Below, in pieces: positions 13,810 to 17,646 of a stretch of 17,646 bases of DNA (position 1 is its first letter; each line of letters opens with the position of its first letter). Where the stretch lies: assembly GCA_937904375.1 (NCBI GenBank), contig CALDIG010000102.1, positions 1-17,646 on the forward strand, given 5' to 3'. The notes beneath the pieces are model-generated. The model worked only from the letters and a program-made list of their open reading frames with translations, did no database searches and was not told the DNA's origin. Both the position numbers and the translations under genes were made by a program. The DNA is from an uncultured Prevotellaceae bacterium. GTDB taxonomy: Bacteria > Bacteroidota > Bacteroidia > Bacteroidales > Muribaculaceae.

Positions 13810-14910
13810 TTGCAGTTTGTAATCAGCAATTATCCATCAAACATTTATGAAAAACCTATCGTTATAGACTTATTTTCAGGCTGTGGTGGGCTATCTCTTG
13901 GGTTTGAGATGGCTGATTTTGATGTGAAACTTGCCATTGATAATTGGGAAGATGCACTTGTAACTTACCGATTTAACCATAAAAATACTGATACACTTAA
14001 CGCTGACTTGCTAAATTTAGACCCTGCAAAAATTGAAAAAGATTTCAATTTGCATGAGGTTGATGTTATAATAGGTGGACCACCATGTCAAGGTTTTTCA
14101 GTTGCAGGAAAACGCATCATTGATGATGACAGGAACAAACTTTATATGTCTTTTGTGCGTTTTGTCAACCATTTCAAGCCCAAAGCATTTGTTATGGAGA
14201 ATGTTCCTAATATCCTATCAATTGGCAATGGGGCAGTCAAAAACGCGATTATTAATGATTTCACAGCACTGGGCTATATTGTTACTTATAGAGTTTTAAT
14301 TGCTTCTGATTATGGAGTACCACAGAATAGGCGAAGAGCTATCTTTGTAGGCACATTAGATGGTGATTATATTTTTCCAGAACAAACTTCAGAAATAAGA
14401 GTCACAACAAAAGAAGCTATTTCGGATTTGCCTGAAAACTCTATAAATGATGGGGAGAAATATCCGATTGCACCGCAAAGCGACTACCAACGTTTAATGC
14501 GTAAGAATAGTTCAACTTTGAATAATCATCAAATTTCTAATCATAGTTCTCAAACTCAGCACATAATTAGTCTTGTTCCTGATGGTGGGAATTATAAAAA
14601 TCTACCCTTAGAGTTTAGAAATACACGCAAGGTGCATATCGCTTGGACGCGTCTTAATAGCAAAAAGCCAAGTATAACTATTGATACAGGACATAGACAT
14701 CATTTTCACTATAAGTTTAATCGTGTTCCTACGGTCAGAGAATCTGCAAGAATACAATCATTTAGTGATGATTTTATTTTTATAGGGAGTAAAACCAGTC
14801 AGTATAAACAAGTGGGAAATGCAGTGCCTCCTTTAATGGCCAACGCAATCGCCTCACAATTAATAAATTCTTTATATGAAAAATCAACATCAATACTACA
14901 GCATTCCTGA
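13810..14910 (+). CDS. DNA (cytosine-5-)-methyltransferase, first of two in a Type II R-M system
   Basis: Transfers a methyl group from S-adenosylmethionine to C5 of cytosine in a specific DNA site, protecting it from the partner endonuclease. All key motifs are intact in 366 residues: motif I DLFSGCGGLSLG (20-31); motif IV GGPPCQGFS with catalytic Cys93; motif VI ENV (130-132); motif VIII PQNRRRAIFVG (171-181); a target-recognition region of modest size (about 205-300); motif IX ARIQSFSDDF (313-322); motif X QVGNAVPP (334-341). The start is uncertain: the frame opens only at 13804 and has no ATG before motif I, so TTG at 13810 is the best choice. It overlaps the endonuclease gene by 35 bases. 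AT-rich composition unlike the genes to the left suggests horizontal acquisition. Confidence 0.92.
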   Translation: MQFVISNYPSNIYEKPIVIDLFSGCGGLSLGFEMADFDVKLAIDNWEDALVTYRFNHKNTDTLNADLLNLDPAKIEKDFNLHEVDVIIGGPPCQGFSVAGKRIIDDDRNKLYMSFVRFVNHFKPKAFVMENVPNILSIGNGAVKNAIINDFTALGYIVTYRVLIASDYGVPQNRRRAIFVGTLDGDYIFPEQTSEIRVTTKEAISDLPENSINDGEKYPIAPQSDYQRLMRKNSSTLNNHQISNHSSQTQHIISLVPDGGNYKNLPLEFRNTRKVHIAWTRLNSKKPSITIDTGHRHHFHYKFNRVPTVRESARIQSFSDDFIFIGSKTSQYKQVGNAVPPLMANAIASQLINSLYEKSTSILQHS

Positions 14911-15250
14911 CAAATACTGGCATAGAATACATTTTGTTCGTCCTCGATTCAAAGGAAATATAGAGAATGTTCTTTTGTATATGGCAAATGAATGCTGTCG
15001 CATTCCAAGATTGCCAATTGACGAATATAGTACAAAATATTTTAATGCTATACGAAGATTCCCAGGAAACATCGATTCAGCTAAAAAAACACTTCAAAAT
15101 TGGCGAACAGAAATATCTGCTTTATTTGAGATAAAGAAACAGGATTTACTGAAACATCAAGAATGGCAAGTTTCCTTTATGAGAATCAAGACTTGCCACA
15201 GTTTCTTAGGTTTTTCTTGTATTCCTTTCAGTTCCCTGGTGGACACATGA
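14876..15250 (+). pseudogene. N-terminal part of a frameshifted DUF3883 restriction endonuclease
   Basis: This frame starts at an ATG inside the end of the first methyltransferase gene (35-base overlap) and encodes the true N-terminus of the nuclease for about 87 codons, up to ALFEIK near 15136. Beyond that point the reading WQVSFMRIKTC is out-of-frame. The correct continuation (ETGFTETSRMASFLYENQD) lies in the frame one base back, open from 15130. Inserting one A in the AAA run at 15133-15135 gives a continuous 488-residue protein from 14876 to 16341. The fragment contains YYSIPDKYWHRIHF and NWRTEISALF and no catalytic motif. It may be a genuine mutation, a sequencing error in the A-run, or, less likely, a -1 ribosomal slip at A-AAG. 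Confidence 0.8.
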
Positions 15251-16341
15251 AACCACAGGACTTAAAAGATATAATACTTCATAATATTCGTTTTAAACCT
15301 GCTAAAGCCATTATTCAAGTACTGCTTGCTGGGAATGAGATTCTCTCAAAAAATGGGGAGAACAAAATAATGTCTATATCAGCTGAAGAAGCAACATATT
15401 GTATTTTTAATGACATCCGCTTTACAAGTGGTAAAATAAAACCTCATAAAGTTGCTCAAACCATAATCTATAATAGAAAGAACCATATTAATTATTATAA
15501 TATTCATGATCAAAAAATCAAGTCTCTCAGAGGGAAGCCACGCTCTAAGGGTGATGTGACACGTTATGCAGGCGACATCCTTTATTATATGGAAATAGCA
15601 AACTTGTTAGATGACCACCACGGTTATTTCTATCTTAAAGGCAATGAACAACAAGCTATTACTCTTTTCTCTCAAGATAAAACTTTTTTTAATGGTTATG
15701 AGCAATTCTATGGGGTAACTAATGTTGAAATCTCAGCTCTATCAAAGGTTGAACCAATGTTGTTTGAATATGTTAATCAATCTCTAAATCCAGAACTTTT
15801 CAAAACAGACATTCGTAGTATTCTTGGTGATACAGCAGAAGTTGATGTTATTTTTGGAGACCGTATAAAAGAAGTTGTTCAAGGTGATGGAACATCTAAA
15901 GATATTGGAAATCTTGGTGAAGCTATTGTTTGTGGGCATGAAAAAATGAGACTTAAAATTGCTGGCTATGATGACTTTGTGAGGCTTGTGCAAATAGTTG
16001 ATACTCCCGCTTATCATCCAGGATTTGACATTGATAGCTATGAGGGTGATGGCACAGAAGATCATAGATATATTGAAGTTAAAACTACTATTAGTAAGAA
16101 AGCAATACAAATGTATGGTTTTCATATGTCGCCAAATGAATGGCGTGTTGCTAATACTATACGCAAACATTACTGCGTCTATAGACTGATGCTAAGTGAA
16201 AGTAAACGTGTTCTGTTAATTCTTCGAGATCCAGTCAATTTGTATAAAAAAGATATCATTGAGGCATTGCCACGTGATGGGATGGAAATATCTTTTGATT
16301 CGGAAACATTTAAACCAACAGAAATCCTAACTTGGCAATGA
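15163..16341 (+). CDS. Restriction endonuclease, DUF3883/PD-(D/E)XK type (C-terminal part of a frameshifted gene)
   Basis: Encodes the main part of the nuclease expected to cut the site methylated by the two flanking enzymes. The ATG at 15163 is merely the first in this frame after the frameshift; the frame is open from 15130. In residues counted from 15163, an N-terminal helical part (about 1-240) precedes a DUF3883 (NO VEIN C-terminal) domain at about 250-357. It shows GNLGEAIV (Glu253), HPGFDIDS (Asp289), RYIEVKTT (Glu305, Lys307) and SPNEWRVA, which together give the E...D...ExK core of PD-(D/E)XK nucleases. The stop codon overlaps the start of the second methyltransferase (ATGA). With the frameshift uncorrected, the cell would make at most this truncated form. 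DUF3883 is found in several restriction and defence proteins; that it cuts here is inferred from domain and context. Confidence 0.78.
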   Translation: MASFLYENQDLPQFLRFFLYSFQFPGGHMKPQDLKDIILHNIRFKPAKAIIQVLLAGNEILSKNGENKIMSISAEEATYCIFNDIRFTSGKIKPHKVAQTIIYNRKNHINYYNIHDQKIKSLRGKPRSKGDVTRYAGDILYYMEIANLLDDHHGYFYLKGNEQQAITLFSQDKTFFNGYEQFYGVTNVEISALSKVEPMLFEYVNQSLNPELFKTDIRSILGDTAEVDVIFGDRIKEVVQGDGTSKDIGNLGEAIVCGHEKMRLKIAGYDDFVRLVQIVDTPAYHPGFDIDSYEGDGTEDHRYIEVKTTISKKAIQMYGFHMSPNEWRVANTIRKHYCVYRLMLSESKRVLLILRDPVNLYKKDIIEALPRDGMEISFDSETFKPTEILTWQ

Positions 16342-17414
16342 TGAAAGTATTATCTCTATTTAGTGGATGTGGAGGCATGGATTTGGGTATGATTGGAGGT
16401 TTTTCTTATCTTGGCAAAGAATATGAGAAGTTGCCCTTTGAAATTGTCTATTCCATTGATTTCGACCAATATTGCACTAAAATATATAATGAAAATTTTG
16501 AACACAAAAGCATTGTTGGTGATGTTAGAAATATCGATATAGAAAAATTACCTAAATTTGATATTTTGATTGGCGGTTTTCCGTGCCAGTCTTTTTCAAT
16601 TTCAGCTCAAAATCCACCTCGTTTAGGTTGTAAAGATGAAGATAAAGGCTTGCTATTCCGTGAAATGGTAAAAATTTTGGAAGCAAGGAAACCTAGATTT
16701 TTCATTGCTGAAAATGTTAAAGGACTGTTATCAGCCAATAAAGGGCAAGCTTTTAAATTAATTAGCAAAGAGTTTTCAGATGCAGGTTATCATTTACGAT
16801 TCAAAGTTATTAACGCGTCTCATTTTGGTGTGCCTCAAAAACGAGAGCGCGTTATAATTGTGGGATTCCGTGATTATTCTGATTTTTTTAAATTTTCATT
16901 TCCTTACCCACTATCAAAGAATGATTTCAAAGTTTTGCGCGATGTTATTGACTATCGTGAAGATTATAATGAAAAACTTTTCTTTAGTGATAAAGCAGTT
17001 GCAGGAATGATGAAAAATAGAACTAAAATGAACAAAGGTCGTGCTCAAAATCTTGACGAACCTTGTAATACGATTAGTTCTCATTTAGCTAAAGTAAGTT
17101 TAAACTCTACCGATCCCGTTTTGTTTGTAAATGGGCGGTATAGAAGATTCTCTACTAGTGAAGCAGCAAGAATACAATCATTCCCAGATGATTTTAAATT
17201 TGATAGTGTTACGGAGACATGTCAATATCGTGCAATTGGGAACGCTGTTCCACCTGTAATGATGTGGCATATTGCAAATGCACTTGTAAAAACCATAAAA
17301 AAATGTACAACAAATGTGGTTGCTACTTATCCCTTGCAAAAAGATATTTCCTTTGTTAGTGAGGGTTACATTGTTTATGGAGAACCTAGAAATGAACGAC
17401 TTGACAAGTCTTAG
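16338..17414 (+). CDS. DNA (cytosine-5-)-methyltransferase, second of the R-M system
   Basis: A second complete C5-cytosine methyltransferase of 358 residues, clearly different from the first. Motif I LFSGCGGMDLG (7-17); motif IV GGFPCQSFS with catalytic Cys83; motif VI ENV (125-127); motif VIII QKRERVIIVG (167-176); a very short target-recognition region (about 225-265); ARIQSFPDDF (277-286); motif X AIGNAVPP (299-306). The C-terminal tail (about 320-358) is outside the conserved fold. I chose the ATG at 16338, which overlaps the nuclease stop as ATGA; a TTG at 16332 is possible but adds nothing, and the next ATG (16341) is equally possible. Two C5 methyltransferases with one nuclease usually mean an asymmetric site with one enzyme per strand, as in LlaJI-like systems; the site cannot be read from sequence. 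Confidence 0.93.
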   Translation: MMKVLSLFSGCGGMDLGMIGGFSYLGKEYEKLPFEIVYSIDFDQYCTKIYNENFEHKSIVGDVRNIDIEKLPKFDILIGGFPCQSFSISAQNPPRLGCKDEDKGLLFREMVKILEARKPRFFIAENVKGLLSANKGQAFKLISKEFSDAGYHLRFKVINASHFGVPQKRERVIIVGFRDYSDFFKFSFPYPLSKNDFKVLRDVIDYREDYNEKLFFSDKAVAGMMKNRTKMNKGRAQNLDEPCNTISSHLAKVSLNSTDPVLFVNGRYRRFSTSEAARIQSFPDDFKFDSVTETCQYRAIGNAVPPVMMWHIANALVKTIKKCTTNVVATYPLQKDISFVSEGYIVYGEPRNERLDKS

Positions 17415-17432
17415 AAGATTGTGCTCGATAAT

Positions 17433-17576
17433 ATGACTAAAGAAAAAATAAAGCAACTTATTGAAAATGTAATTGATGATTTAATGAATGGAGCAGATTT
17501 ATCTCCCACATTATTAAAATGTCAAACAATAGCATTTCATCTAAAAAATGATAGTTTTTCAAAATGGTTGGTGTAG
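17433..17576 (+). CDS. Short AbiTii-like protein, probably truncated
   Basis: A 47-residue frame, starting 18 bases after the second methyltransferase in the same reading frame; a GTG at 17421 would add four residues. The sequence (IKQLIENVIDDLMNG, LSPTLLKCQTIAFHLKND, FSKWL) resembles the N-terminal helical AbiTii domain found in abortive-infection and toxin-like defence proteins. In those the pattern is a short acidic helix followed by LLKAK...A..L.N..F..W. Such proteins normally continue well past this point, but a TAG follows at once and no frame resumes it clearly within the 70 bases left. It may be a broken defence gene or a small accessory protein of the R-M operon. Recognition is from memory and the match is short. 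Confidence 0.45.
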   Translation: MTKEKIKQLIENVIDDLMNGADLSPTLLKCQTIAFHLKNDSFSKWLV

Positions 17577-17646
17577 CTATTGAAAAAATTAGGCGTAATG
17601 GTCATTTTGCAGGATAAGAAGTGCATATAGTGGCTTTATTGGTCAT

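Noticed and set aside
13805..13812. TATTTTTG as the promoter -7 box of the R-M operon
   Set aside because: It overlaps the only usable start codon, has no -33 partner, and would place transcription start inside the coding region; TATCTTTG at 13742 is better placed.
15784..16170. Minus-strand open frame of 128 codons inside the nuclease gene
   Set aside because: Asn/Ile-rich shadow frame of an AT-rich gene; the plus-strand DUF3883 motifs are clear.

Overview
The window looks like a chromosomal segment of a gut-type Bacteroidales bacterium (Muribaculaceae or Prevotella/Bacteroides relatives; I cannot decide the genus). The reasons are a SusC/SusD pair with accessory surface lipoproteins, Bacteroidetes-type promoters (TTTG ... 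TAnnTTTG) before several genes, little use of Shine-Dalgarno sequences, and a dockerin-bearing CotH-family protein.

Layout. (1) 1-636: AT-rich intergenic DNA with competing hairpins, then a near-consensus promoter (407-438) and a long, structured 5' leader. (2) 637-6713: a four-gene operon of susC, susD, an Ig-like (DUF5011/DUF5012-type) lipoprotein and a Lipid_bd-type lipoprotein, closed by a hairpin terminator at 6759-6798. It has no glycosidase and no regulator, and resembles the SusCD-plus-two-lipoproteins arrangement associated with peptide import. (3) 6799-7451: intergenic DNA packed with palindromes and short tandem arrays. (4) 7452-9458, minus strand: a secreted CotH-kinase-family protein with two dockerin-like modules and an apparently leaderless promoter. 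A composite repeat (hairpin plus 14/15-mer and 7-mer tandem arrays) lies on both sides of this gene in the same orientation, at 7110-7450 and 9505-9762. (5) 10078-13299: a 1073-residue flavoprotein that fuses the modules of multi-subunit sarcosine/hydroxyproline dehydrogenases: [2Fe-2S], FAD/NAD(P), two ferredoxin clusters, BFD-like [2Fe-2S] and a DAO domain. (6) 13742-17576: an AT-rich island, probably horizontally acquired, carrying a Type II restriction-modification system. Two complete but dissimilar C5-cytosine methyltransferases flank a DUF3883/PD-(D/E)XK endonuclease gene that is split by a one-base frameshift. A short AbiTii-like ORF follows.

How the genes work together. The Sus-type operon should import an oligomeric ligand, perhaps a peptide, across the outer membrane. 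The CotH-dockerin protein is an independent secreted unit. The fused dehydrogenase may oxidise an imino or N-methyl amino acid, and any link to peptide uptake is speculative. The three R-M genes overlap and are probably co-translated; as the sequence stands the endonuclease is broken while both methyltransferases look functional. The strongest candidates for something undescribed are the composite repeat bracketing the CotH gene and the two-methyltransferase/DUF3883 defence module with its broken nuclease and AbiTii-like tail.
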